Below are positions 6,876 to 14,908 of a stretch of 41,772 nucleotides of DNA, in pieces. The position numbers and the translations under genes are program-made. Positions within the stretch are counted from its first letter, which is position 1. Each line of letters begins with the position of its first letter. Below the pieces are notes generated by a model. The model was not told where the DNA came from and searched no databases. It saw nothing but the letters and a program-made list of their open reading frames with translations. This DNA is from an uncultured Oscillospiraceae bacterium (lineage in GTDB: Bacteria > Bacillota > Clostridia > Oscillospirales > Oscillospiraceae), in contig CAPGBJ010000087.1 of assembly GCA_948616425.1 (NCBI GenBank), positions 1 to 41,772 on the forward strand, given 5' to 3'.

Positions 6876-8711
6876 ATGAGCCGGTTATCCATTGAGACCC
6901 CGGGCCGCGCCCAGACGGTGCTGAACGGCCTGACAAGAGACATGGAGCGGCGGATCAACGCCAGCCAGCCGGGACTGTGTCCGGTGGATATGTCCCTGAA
7001 CTTTTTGCGGCTGTGCCACGCCCAGACCTGCGGCAAGTGCGTCCCCTGCCGGGTGGGCCTGAGCCAGCTGGCCGTCCTCATCGAGCGTGTCCTGGACCGC
7101 ACCGCCACGGTGGCGGACATCGACCTGATTGAGAACACCGCCCAGGTCATCGCCGACTCCGCTGACTGCGCCATCGGCTACGAAGCGGCCCACATGGTAC
7201 TCCAGGGGGTCCGGGGTTTCCGGGAGGACTACGAGGAGCACATCCTCCACGGCCGCTGTATCTGCGGCCTGAGCCACCCGGTACCCTGCGTCTCCACCTG
7301 CCCCGCCCATGTGGACATTCCAGGCTACGTGGCCCTCATCCACGCCGGCCGGTACGGGGACGCCGTCCGCCTCATCCGCAAGGACAACCCCTTTGTCTCC
7401 GCCTGCGCCTACGTCTGCGAGCACCCCTGCGAGGGCCAGTGCCGCCGGCGGATGGTGGACGACGCGGTGAACATCTGCGGCCTGAAGCGGTTCGCCGTGG
7501 ACAACTCCGCGCCCTACTCGGTGGAGCGGAAGGCCGAAACCACCGGCAAGACGGTGGCCGTCATCGGCGGCGGCCCTGGTGGCCTGACGGCGGCCTATTA
7601 CCTGTCCCTCATGGGACACGACGTCACCGTCTACGAGCAGCGGCCCAAGCTGGGCGGTATGCTCCGCTACGGCATCCCCGACTACCGCCTGCCCCAGGAG
7701 GTGCTGGACCGGGACATCACCCATATTCTCACTGCCGGGGTAAAGGTACATACCGGCGTCTCCATCGGCAAGGACCTGGCCATGGAGAACATCCAGAACA
7801 GCTTCGACGCGGTGTATATCGCCATCGGGGCCCACAACGACAAGAAGCTGGGCCTGGAAGGGGAGGACGCGGAGAATGTCCTCAGCGCCGTGGCCCTGCT
7901 CCGGGCCGTGGGCGACGATGGGGCCCCCGACTTCACCGGCAAGAAGGTGTGCGTGGTGGGGGGAGGCAACGTGTCCATGGACGCCACCCGCACCGCTCTG
8001 CGGCTGGGGGCGGAGGGCGTCACCTGCGTCTACCGCCGCCGGGTGGAGGACATGACCGCCCTGGCCGAGGAGATCGAGGAGGCTATGGCCGAAGGGTGCC
8101 AGATTCTGCCCCTCCAGGCCCCCGCCCGCATCGAGACGGACTCTGATGGCAAGGTGGCCGCCCTGTGGACCCGGCCTCAGCTTATCGGGGCCTACGGCCG
8201 GGACGGCCGGCCCAGACCGGGCGACGCCGACGCCAGGGAGTTCCGCATCCCCTGTGACTATGTGATCGTGGCCATCGGCCAGGCCATCGAGGCCCAGGCC
8301 TTTGAGCAGGTGGGGGTCACCACCGTACGGGGGGCCATCCAGGCCGACCACACCAGCTCCGTCCCCGGGGTGGACAACGTCTTCGCCGGGGGCGACGCGG
8401 TGTCCGGCCCCGCCACCGTCATTCGGGCGGTAGCCGCCGGCAAGGTGGCCGCCGCCAACATCGACAACTATCTGGGCTTTGACCACAAGATCAGCTGCGA
8501 TGTGGACATTCCCCCCTCCCACTTCACCAACACCCCGCCCTGCGGCCGGGTGAATCTAAAGAGCCACGCCCACCCCGGCTGTCAGGGGGACTTCTCCCTG
8601 GTGGTGGAGGGCATGACCCGGGAGGAGGCCCATCAGGAATCCAGCCGCTGCCTGCGGTGTGACCACTTCGGTTACGGCAGCTTTAAGGGAGGGAGGAGTA
8701 CGGAATGGTAA
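6876..8711 (+). CDS. FAD/NAD(P)-dependent oxidoreductase with N-terminal NuoF-type 4Fe-4S domain (hydrogenase partner)
   Basis: A 611-residue flavoprotein of unusual composition. Residues 35-125 match the C-terminal iron-sulfur domain of NuoF/HydB proteins (CGKCVPCRVG, C52-C55-C58, plus C98). Residues 128-205 form the GltD-like double 4Fe-4S domain (CVSTCPAH, CAYVCEHPCEGQC). From residue 226 on there is a glutamate-synthase-small-subunit-like FAD fold (GGGPGGLTAA at 231-240) and a second nucleotide site (GGGNVSMDATRTAL). ATG 6876 is preferred over the in-frame ATG 6861 because the strong GGAGGGAA site lies between them. Its end overlaps the start of the [FeFe] hydrogenase gene by 7 bases. It probably hands electrons from NAD(P)H to the hydrogenase; whether it bifurcates with ferredoxin cannot be read from sequence. 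Confidence 0.87.
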   Translation: MSRLSIETPGRAQTVLNGLTRDMERRINASQPGLCPVDMSLNFLRLCHAQTCGKCVPCRVGLSQLAVLIERVLDRTATVADIDLIENTAQVIADSADCAIGYEAAHMVLQGVRGFREDYEEHILHGRCICGLSHPVPCVSTCPAHVDIPGYVALIHAGRYGDAVRLIRKDNPFVSACAYVCEHPCEGQCRRRMVDDAVNICGLKRFAVDNSAPYSVERKAETTGKTVAVIGGGPGGLTAAYYLSLMGHDVTVYEQRPKLGGMLRYGIPDYRLPQEVLDRDITHILTAGVKVHTGVSIGKDLAMENIQNSFDAVYIAIGAHNDKKLGLEGEDAENVLSAVALLRAVGDDGAPDFTGKKVCVVGGGNVSMDATRTALRLGAEGVTCVYRRRVEDMTALAEEIEEAMAEGCQILPLQAPARIETDSDGKVAALWTRPQLIGAYGRDGRPRPGDADAREFRIPCDYVIVAIGQAIEAQAFEQVGVTTVRGAIQADHTSSVPGVDNVFAGGDAVSGPATVIRAVAAGKVAAANIDNYLGFDHKISCDVDIPPSHFTNTPPCGRVNLKSHAHPGCQGDFSLVVEGMTREEAHQESSRCLRCDHFGYGSFKGGRSTEW

Positions 8712-10450
8712 CCCTGACCATCGACAACAGACAAATCCAGGTCCCCGAGGGAACCACTATCCTGGAGGCGGCCCAGACCGCCGGCATTCAGATTCCCCAC
8801 CTGTGCTATTTGAAGGATATCAACGAGATCGCCGCCTGCCGGGTGTGCTGTGTGGAGGTGGAGGGCGAGCGGGCCATGGTCACCGCCTGCAACAGCTTTG
8901 TGAAGGAGGGGATGGCGGTCCACACCAACTCCCCCAGGGCCCGGAAAACCCGGCGCACCAATGTGGAGCTGATCCTATCCCAGCACGACTGCAAGTGCGC
9001 CACCTGCGTGCGCAGCGGAAACTGTCAGCTCCAAACTCTGGCCAACGACCTTGGTATTATTACCCTCCCCTACGAGACTCAACTGCCCAAAGGACTGCGG
9101 GGGGCCTGGACCACCACCTTCCCCCTGTACCACGACTACAACAAGTGCGTCAAGTGTATGCGGTGCGTCCAGATCTGCGACAAGGTCCAGTCCCTGAGCA
9201 TCTGGGACGTGGCGGGCACCGGCGGACGGACTACCGTGGATGTATCCAACAACCGGGTCATCAAGGACTCGGACTGCGCTCTGTGCGGCCAGTGCATCAC
9301 CCACTGCCCCGTGGGCGGCCTGCGGGAACGGGATGACACGGGCCGGGCCTTCGCCGCCCTGGCCGACCGGTCGAAAATCACCGTGGTCCAGGTGGCCCCA
9401 GCGGTGCGCACCGCCTGGGGGGAGTACTTCGGCCTGAGCCGTGAGGAGGCCACCATGGAGCGGATGGCCGCCTGCCTGCGCCGGCTGGGCTTCGACTACA
9501 TCTTCGACACCAACTTCACCGCCGACCTGACCATTATGGAGGAGGGAAACGAGTTCCTCCACCGCCTCAAGTCGGGCGGGCTCACCCGGTGGCCCATGTT
9601 CACCAGCTGCTGCCCCGGCTGGGTGCGGTTCCTCAAGGGCCAGTACCCGGAGCTGACGGGCCAGCTGTCCACCGCCAAGTCCCCCCAGCAGATGTTTGGC
9701 AGCGTGACCAAGAGCTGGTTCGCCCAAAAGCTGGGGGTGGAGCCAGAGAAGCTGTTCTGCGTGTCTGTCATGCCCTGCGTGGCCAAGAAGGCGGAGTGCG
9801 AGCTGCCCACCATGGCCACGGAACACGGTCCCGATGTGGATATGGTGCTCACCACCCGGGAGCTGGTGCGGATGCTCCGGGCCGATAAGCTGGACCCGGC
9901 CACCATCCCGGAGGAACCCCTGGACTCCCCCCTGGGCACCCACACCGGGGCGGGCGTCATCTTCGGGGCCACCGGCGGGGTGATGGAGGCCGCTCTGCGC
10001 ACCGCCTCCTATGTTCTCACCGGGAAAAATCCCGACCCGGACGCCTTCGCCGGCGTGCGCACCGGCCCCGGCCTGCGGGAGACCACCTATGAGATTGCCG
10101 GCATCCCGGTGCGGTGCGCCGTGGTCAGTGGACTGGGCAACGCCCGGGCGCTCATTGAACAGCTGAAGGCGGGGAAGGTCCAGTATGACTTCGTGGAGGT
10201 CATGGCCTGTCCCGGCGGCTGTGTGGGTGGTGGCGGACAGCCCATTAGCGTGGAGGATGAGGAGCGGTATGGCGCCAGAGGAGAGCGGCTGTACGACCTG
10301 GATAAGGCCAACCCCATGCGCTTCTCTCATGAAAACCCCGATGTGCAGAAGCTGTACTCCGAATTTTTGGGCCACCCCCTCAGTGAGAAGTCGGAGGAAC
10401 TGCTCCACACCGACCACAGCGCCTGGGATATGACCAAGCAAACTTTTTAG
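8705..10450 (+). CDS. [FeFe] hydrogenase, group A, with multi-cluster N-terminus
   Basis: A 581-residue hydrogenase that reduces protons to H2. In order it has a plant-type 2Fe-2S domain (C34, C45, C48, C62), a His-ligated 4Fe-4S cluster (H94, C98, C101, C107), two 4Fe-4S ferredoxin motifs (C148-C158 and C191-C201), and the H-cluster domain. The H-cluster motifs are complete: TSCCPGW (C302/C303), MPCVAKKAE (C358) and EVMACPGGCVGGGGQP (C502, C506). The layout matches clostridial CpI-like and NADH-linked group A enzymes. It overlaps the preceding flavoprotein gene, so the two are likely made together as a soluble NAD(P)H-oxidising, H2-evolving complex. Maturases HydE/F/G are not in this window. 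Lies in the cytoplasm; strictly anaerobic function expected. Confidence 0.95.
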   Translation: MVTLTIDNRQIQVPEGTTILEAAQTAGIQIPHLCYLKDINEIAACRVCCVEVEGERAMVTACNSFVKEGMAVHTNSPRARKTRRTNVELILSQHDCKCATCVRSGNCQLQTLANDLGIITLPYETQLPKGLRGAWTTTFPLYHDYNKCVKCMRCVQICDKVQSLSIWDVAGTGGRTTVDVSNNRVIKDSDCALCGQCITHCPVGGLRERDDTGRAFAALADRSKITVVQVAPAVRTAWGEYFGLSREEATMERMAACLRRLGFDYIFDTNFTADLTIMEEGNEFLHRLKSGGLTRWPMFTSCCPGWVRFLKGQYPELTGQLSTAKSPQQMFGSVTKSWFAQKLGVEPEKLFCVSVMPCVAKKAECELPTMATEHGPDVDMVLTTRELVRMLRADKLDPATIPEEPLDSPLGTHTGAGVIFGATGGVMEAALRTASYVLTGKNPDPDAFAGVRTGPGLRETTYEIAGIPVRCAVVSGLGNARALIEQLKAGKVQYDFVEVMACPGGCVGGGGQPISVEDEERYGARGERLYDLDKANPMRFSHENPDVQKLYSEFLGHPLSEKSEELLHTDHSAWDMTKQTF

Positions 10451-10460
10451 GAGGAAACGA

Positions 10461-11693
10461 ATGAAACATTTGAATCGCTGGGTCTATGGCACGGTAGGGA
10501 CCATAATCCTGTTATTTGCCGGCCTGGTCTATGCCTGGACCGTACTCCAGGCCCCCATCGCAGCGGCACATCCGGAGTGGTCGAAGTGGCAGCTATCCCT
10601 GACTTTCACGATCACCATGATCTGCTTCTGCCTCAGCGGGGTATTGGGGGGCATTCTTCAAAAACGCTGGCCACCCAGGTATTTGGTCTGGATATCCGCC
10701 GTTTTGTTTTTGGCAGGGTTTTTCATTGCCGCCAAATCCCACTCTCTAGCGGGCCTTTATTTGGGTTTTGGCGTCCTCGCGGGTTCCGGTTCAGGCCTCG
10801 CCTATAACGGGGTACTCAGTGCGGTTTCTGCATGGTTTCCAGATCGTCAGGGCTTTATCTCCGGCGTCTTGCTCATGGGTTTCGGGCTTAGCAGCTTCCT
10901 GGTGGGAAAGGTCTATACCGCGGTTACTCCTTCGGATGGGAGCGACCTCTGGCGGAGCAGCTTTTTGGCCTTCGGAGCAATCCTTTTTGTTGTGATGGCT
11001 GTGGCGGGGGCTTTTGTTGTTCGGCCCTCCAGGGAGGAGAACAGGCCGGAATTTACCGATAGCCTCGCCTATGAGGAAATAGGCCCGGTAGAGATGCTGC
11101 GGCGCCCAACCTTCTGGCTTTTTATGGTCTGGGTTATAATCCTCTCCGCTGCCGGACTGGCTGTCATTTCCCAAGGAACCCCCATGGCGCTGGAGGCTTG
11201 TCCCCAGCTATCTATGAACACGGTTGCTACAGTGGCGGGGCTGCTCTCCATTTTTAACGGGATAGGACGGATCATTTTTGGGGGACTTTTTGATAAGATG
11301 GGACGTTTTTGGACCATGCTCTTGGGTGGACTGGTTTTCCTGGCGGCAATGCTGCTCTTGATTCTGGCTTTGACGGTACACAAGCTGCCTCTGCTGGTAA
11401 TTGCCTACATCGTTACCGGACTGGGCTACGGCTGTGTCACGCCCACAAATTCCGCCTTTGTCAACCGCTTTTATGGACAAAAAAATTACCCGATCAATCT
11501 CTCTGTGGTAAATATGAATATGATTATCACGTCCAGCGGCTCTACAATTGCCGGCGCGGTATTTGACGCTACAAGGACTTACACACCCATCGTTTTTGTT
11601 GTCGCGGCGCTGGTCCTGCTCGCTTCGGTCGTCTCCTGCTTCATTCAAACGCCAAAGCAGAACAGTCAATCAATAAAAAGAGATGGAACATGA
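10461..11693 (+). CDS. MFS transporter, oxalate/formate antiporter (OFA) family-like
   Basis: A 410-residue polytopic membrane protein with about 12 hydrophobic segments; its N-terminus (NRWVYGTVGTIILLFAGLVYAW) is typical of OFA-type carriers, which exchange or take up small carboxylates. AGGAGGAAACGA just after the hydrogenase stop gives it a strong ribosome site only 10 bases downstream, so it is the last gene of the operon. By position it is the likely route for importing the pathway substrate or exporting its acid product. Function in detail is inferred. A shared hairpin terminator follows. Confidence 0.85.
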   Translation: MKHLNRWVYGTVGTIILLFAGLVYAWTVLQAPIAAAHPEWSKWQLSLTFTITMICFCLSGVLGGILQKRWPPRYLVWISAVLFLAGFFIAAKSHSLAGLYLGFGVLAGSGSGLAYNGVLSAVSAWFPDRQGFISGVLLMGFGLSSFLVGKVYTAVTPSDGSDLWRSSFLAFGAILFVVMAVAGAFVVRPSREENRPEFTDSLAYEEIGPVEMLRRPTFWLFMVWVIILSAAGLAVISQGTPMALEACPQLSMNTVATVAGLLSIFNGIGRIIFGGLFDKMGRFWTMLLGGLVFLAAMLLLILALTVHKLPLLVIAYIVTGLGYGCVTPTNSAFVNRFYGQKNYPINLSVVNMNMIITSSGSTIAGAVFDATRTYTPIVFVVAALVLLASVVSCFIQTPKQNSQSIKRDGT

Positions 11694-11862
11694 ACTACCT
11701 TAATGGCCTTCCCAAGCCTTGCCGATGTATCCTGGGATTGCTGTCTCAAAAAATTCCAGCCTCCATACTGTAAGGTGTGGGAAATCAACGCCTGTACCAG
11801 TGTTCCACACATTTTGATGCCATTGTGGTCAACTACAAAAGGCCGCGAAATTTACAAAAATG

Positions 11863-11892
11863 CCAGGCAGGAAGCCAAAACTTCCTGCCTGG
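11863..11892. terminator. Bidirectional terminator hairpin between convergent MFS and MATE genes
   Basis: A perfect 12-bp stem, CCAGGCAGGAAG at 11863-11874 and CTTCCTGCCTGG at 11881-11892, with a 6-nt loop. On the minus strand it is followed by CATTTTTG, suiting the MATE gene; on the plus strand by TTTCGTC, a weaker tail. The rest of 11694-11960 holds no credible gene. Confidence 0.7.
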
Positions 11893-11960
11893 TTTCGTCA
11901 TATATGCCTCTAAGTGAGAATACCGCACTTATTCTAACACTTCCGCGGGACAACTCAAAA

Positions 11961-13331
11961 TCAACTTAAAAGAATGGGCTGGAAATCAAAATTTTCTCCC
12001 ATCATCCGCCGGGAGGTCCACAGGTACAGCCCCGCTACCAGCGCAGTGGACAGCAGGTCGGCCACCGGCTGCGCCCAGGCCAGACCGTCGGCCTCCAGAA
12101 CGGCTTGCAGGATGAACAGAGCCGGAATATAGATCATTCCCTGCCGGCTGAGATTGATAATCAGCGCCTGTACCGCCGCCCCCATGGCTTGCAGCGCGTT
12201 GGTCAACACGTAGAACACACCAAACAGAAAACTGGTAGTCAGCAGGATGTTTGTGAAGGTGAACGCATAGTCAAAGGATGCCGGTTCTGTCAAAAACACA
12301 CGGATGATCGACCCCCGGAGCAGATAGCACAGCCCCGTCATGGCGGCACTGAGGCCCAAAGAAAAGACAATAGAGAAGCGCATAATCTTCTTAAACCGCT
12401 CCCACAGCTTTGCTCCCACGCAGTAGCCCAGCAGGGGCTGGACCCCCTGTCCAAAGCCGATGCAGACCATGCCGGTCATCATGGTCACCTTCATGGCCAC
12501 CCCCATCCCGGCTACGGCCATATCGCCGTAGCCCGCCATGCGGGCGTTGACTACGATTTGAGATACGCTCATCAGCAGAGCCCCCAGAGAGGCCGGGGTA
12601 CCGATGGCCAGCACATTGGCACAAATGCAGTCTTTCGTTGAAACGTCTTTCATGTGAATACTAAGGGCAGATTGCCCGGTGATATAGTACAAAACGTAAT
12701 ACCCGGCCCCCGCCACATTGCCGATAACGGTTGCTATGGCGGCTCCAGTGATCCCCCAGTGAAATCCAAGAATCATGATGGGGTCCAGGACCACGTTGAG
12801 CAGATTTCCTAAAATCTGCCCCACCATCGCCTTGTTGGGCTGGCCTTCCGCCCGGAGGATATTGGAGTAGCAGTTGGAGATCAGCACAAAAGGACCGCCC
12901 AAGGCTACGATGGTCAGGTAGGTTTTAGATGGTTCCCAAGTGTCCGCGCTGGCCCCGATCAGCGTTAGAATCTGTTCCATAAAAATCAGGAACCCTGCGG
13001 ACATAAGGGCTCCCACCGCCACACAGCTCCACATACAAAACGCGCACACCTTCTTTGCATACTCCTGCCGTCCCTGTCCGAAGGAGCGGGAGATCACCGA
13101 CGTGCCGCCGATGCCAAACACAGTTCCCACCGCCATAAAGATGAGAAAAACCGGCGTGGCCAGGGACACCGCCGCTACCAGGATGTCGTTGTGAGTCTGG
13201 GCGATGAAAAAGGTGTCCGCCAGATTGTAGATCAAAACCATCAGCATGGCCGCCATGGCGGGGATGGTATTTTGCAGTACCGCCTTTGGCACAGGGGCCT
13301 GTTCAAAGACGGTCATGGAATCACTGTTCAT
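11961..13331 (-). CDS. MATE family efflux transporter
   Basis: A 456-residue inner-membrane protein with the 12 hydrophobic segments and internal repeat expected of MATE (NorM/DinF-type) drug/cation antiporters. Family stretches such as NLADTFFIAQ near residue 40 and NAGAGYYVLY-like helices in the middle are recognisable. The start is fixed by GAGGAGGAACTATC directly before ATG. It lies downstream of a MarR-type repressor on the same strand with only an 83-base gap, a common drug-responsive arrangement. It probably exports a toxic compound in exchange for Na+ or H+; substrate unknown. Confidence 0.92.
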   Translation of the reverse strand: MNSDSMTVFEQAPVPKAVLQNTIPAMAAMLMVLIYNLADTFFIAQTHNDILVAAVSLATPVFLIFMAVGTVFGIGGTSVISRSFGQGRQEYAKKVCAFCMWSCVAVGALMSAGFLIFMEQILTLIGASADTWEPSKTYLTIVALGGPFVLISNCYSNILRAEGQPNKAMVGQILGNLLNVVLDPIMILGFHWGITGAAIATVIGNVAGAGYYVLYYITGQSALSIHMKDVSTKDCICANVLAIGTPASLGALLMSVSQIVVNARMAGYGDMAVAGMGVAMKVTMMTGMVCIGFGQGVQPLLGYCVGAKLWERFKKIMRFSIVFSLGLSAAMTGLCYLLRGSIIRVFLTEPASFDYAFTFTNILLTTSFLFGVFYVLTNALQAMGAAVQALIINLSRQGMIYIPALFILQAVLEADGLAWAQPVADLLSTALVAGLYLWTSRRMMGENFDFQPILLS

Positions 13332-13395
13332 GATAGTTCCTCCTCAAATTAAAATGATACTGTTAATAGCTTGCTTTCATTTTGAAATTTTGTTG

Positions 13396-13414
13396 GGGCG
13401 GCCGTCAGCCGCCC
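13396..13414 (-). other. GC-rich hairpin directly after the MarR stop codon
   Basis: GGGCGGC at 13396-13402 and GCCGCCC at 13408-13414 form a 7-bp stem with a 5-nt loop, touching the stop codon of the MarR gene. On the minus strand it is followed by CCAACAAAATTTC, so it is at most a weak terminator and may tune MATE expression. Confidence 0.4.
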
Positions 13415-13837
13415 TTACAGGGAATCCCGCACCTTTTTCAAAAGGGTATAGAAGATGTCCCGCTCCGTCTCCGTCAGGCCGGAGAGGAGTTTCTCCTCCG
13501 CGTCGAAGCGACAGTGCAGGGCGGCGTGAAAGCATGTAAGGCCCTCCGGTGTGATCCGCACCCGCTTGACCCTCCGGTCTTCCACGTCTCCAAAGCCCTC
13601 CACAAAGCCCTTCTGCTCCAGCCGGGCAATGATTCCCGCCGCCGTGGACTGAGCCACATGGAGGATTTGCTCCAGCTCTTTCAGCGTGCGCTGTCCCTCC
13701 GGGGCCTGGCTCAAGGACTCCAGGGCGTCCAGCTGGACCAAGGTGATATCCAGGGGCCGCAGGGCGTTGTTGGCGTTTTTTCGCAGCTCGTCATGAATCT
13801 GCTTAATCAGCAGTCCGCAGCCGCGCAGCTTTTCCAT
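13415..13837 (-). CDS. MarR family transcriptional regulator
   Basis: A 140-residue winged-helix repressor of normal MarR length. The recognition helix region (TLKELEQILHVAQSTAAGIIARLEQKG) lies at about residues 50-77 and the wing motif DVEDRRVKRVRIT at about 84-96. ATG 13837 has GGAGGG 7 bases upstream. Its promoter has near-consensus -35 and -10 boxes with a perfect palindrome over the -35 box, which strongly suggests autorepression relieved by a ligand, with co-control of the MATE pump downstream. Confidence 0.93.
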   Translation of the reverse strand: MEKLRGCGLLIKQIHDELRKNANNALRPLDITLVQLDALESLSQAPEGQRTLKELEQILHVAQSTAAGIIARLEQKGFVEGFGDVEDRRVKRVRITPEGLTCFHAALHCRFDAEEKLLSGLTETERDIFYTLLKKVRDSL

Positions 13838-13861
13838 GGTACATCCCTCCCGACAAGAGTA

Positions 13862-13890
13862 ATGATAGCACGCTTTTAAAATTTTGTCAA
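13862..13890 (-). promoter_or_regulatory. Sigma-A promoter of the marR-MATE operon
   Basis: Reading the minus strand, TTGACA (complement of 13885-13890) and TATCAT (complement of 13862-13867) are separated by exactly 17 bases, close to consensus. The start of transcription would fall about 10 bases upstream of the ribosome site region. Confidence 0.8.
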
Positions 13891-13904
13891 TCGCCTGCGA
13901 TTGA
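13887..13904. promoter_or_regulatory. Perfect palindromic operator candidate for MarR
   Basis: TCAATCGC-CT-GCGATTGA is a perfect 8-bp inverted repeat with a 2-bp centre, overlapping the -35 box of the marR promoter. MarR dimers typically bind palindromes of 16-20 bp, so this is the likely autoregulatory site. Confidence 0.7.
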
Positions 13905-14006
13905 TTTTTTCTTTTAACCTGCTTTCAAGTTGGCCCGCTATAATGTCCCCATCCTGAGCCAGAAAGAGGGGACACTCTTGATTGAAATTGAACATCTCAC
14001 CAGTTC

Positions 14007-14135
14007 GGCTCCCACATTCTCTCCGAGGTACAGGCCATCTGCGACCAGATCATTATGATCGCCAAGGGAAAGCCTATCGCCTTTGACGCGGCGGAGAATC
14101 CAGAAAAGCTGCTGCTGTCTCCCAGAGAACGATGA
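14007..14135 (+). pseudogene. Remnant of an ABC transporter ATPase (C-terminal end)
   Basis: In one frame this reads GSHILSEVQAICDQIIMIAKG and ends at TGA 14133-14135. That is the H-loop region (SSHILSEVE..CDR) found near the end of ABC-2-type ATPases, with a short tail. The upstream part is out of frame: an adjacent frame from about 13924 gives LARYNVPIL, which also resembles the strand before the H-loop, but the Walker A, signature and Walker B motifs are gone. Best read as a decayed gene stub. The remaining sequence of 13838-14216 holds only the marR promoter and a terminator. Confidence 0.55.
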
Positions 14136-14180
14136 GACCGCTCCAAGGGCAGAGATTATCATCTTCCCAATTTTAGTCAA

Positions 14181-14204
14181 GGGGCCGCCAAAATCGGCGG
14201 CCCC
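14181..14204 (-). terminator. Terminator-like hairpin after the beta-phosphoglucomutase-like gene
   Basis: GGGGCCGCC at 14181-14189 and GGCGGCCCC at 14196-14204 make a 9-bp GC stem with a 6-nt loop, 12 bases past the stop of the minus-strand gene. The tail on that strand is TTGACTAAAATT, a poor U-run, so termination may be incomplete. Confidence 0.55.
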
Positions 14205-14216
14205 TGGTCTGCCCTA

Positions 14217-14864
14217 TCAGGGCAAAATGTTCAAAAGGTCAGAGAAGGTGGTCAAATTGTAGTCCTCCAAACCGCAGTCCTTGGCGTCTCCCAGCAGTGC
14301 CAAGGCGGTCATACCGGCGGCCTTGGCCGCCTGGATGCCGGATTTGGCGTCCTCCACCACGACGCAGTCGCCGGGGGCAACGCCGATTTTTTGGGCTGAG
14401 ATCAGAAATACTTCCGGGTCAGGCTTGGAGTGGGTAATGTCAGTGCCGTCTGCGATGGCGTCAAAAAAGTCCCCCAGGCCAATCTGTTCCAAGATAAACT
14501 TGGTGTTCTTGCTGGAGGAACCGATCGTCAGCTTGTAGCCCCGGCTCCGCAGCTCCACGAGGGTGTCCCGCACCTCATCCGTGAGGTCGGCGGGGTTCAT
14601 ATTCTTCAGCAGCTCCCGATATGTATCGTTTTTCTCGGCGGCAAAGGCGTTCTTCTCCTCCTGAGTGTACTCCTTGTCAGACTGTTCTAAGATAATGTCC
14701 AGGCTGGCCATGCGGCTGACGCCCCGAAGCCGGTTGTTGATCACCTCGTCGAAATAGATGCCCAGCCGGTCGGCCAGGGCCTTCCACGCCTGATAGTGGA
14801 ACTTATCGGTGAAGCAGATCACGCCGTCCAGGTCGAAAATGACCGTTTTTTTCTTTAATTGCAT
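14217..14864 (-). CDS. pgmB: HAD-superfamily beta-phosphoglucomutase-like protein
   Basis: A 215-residue HAD hydrolase with the beta-PGM layout. The nucleophile and acid/base Asp are D11 and D13 (FDLDGV), followed by a helical cap with NNRLRGVSRMASLDIIL, a beta-PGM signature. The Thr/Ser motif lies in TIGSSSKN, the Lys motif in HSKPDPEVF, and the acidic motif in VVEDAKSGIQAAKAAG. Beta-PGM converts beta-glucose 1-phosphate to glucose 6-phosphate. AAGGAG nine bases upstream supports the start. It is the last gene of a minus-strand run with sulfatases and GH3, which suggests handling of a released sugar phosphate, but related HAD phosphatases cannot be excluded. Confidence 0.85.
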   Translation of the reverse strand: MQLKKKTVIFDLDGVICFTDKFHYQAWKALADRLGIYFDEVINNRLRGVSRMASLDIILEQSDKEYTQEEKNAFAAEKNDTYRELLKNMNPADLTDEVRDTLVELRSRGYKLTIGSSSKNTKFILEQIGLGDFFDAIADGTDITHSKPDPEVFLISAQKIGVAPGDCVVVEDAKSGIQAAKAAGMTALALLGDAKDCGLEDYNLTTFSDLLNILP

Positions 14865-14908
14865 ACAGGATCACTCCTTACAAGATCTCTTTGGCAGATG
14901 TGCCGATA

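Noticed and set aside
6885..8522. Long open frame of 545 codons antisense to the flavoprotein gene
   Set aside because: A high-GC shadow: Gly/His/Val-rich, no domain, no ribosome site, and the plus-strand gene has clear cluster motifs.
11703..11969. 88-codon open frame after the MFS carrier
   Set aside because: Runs through the bidirectional terminator and into the MATE stop; no likeness and no ribosome site.
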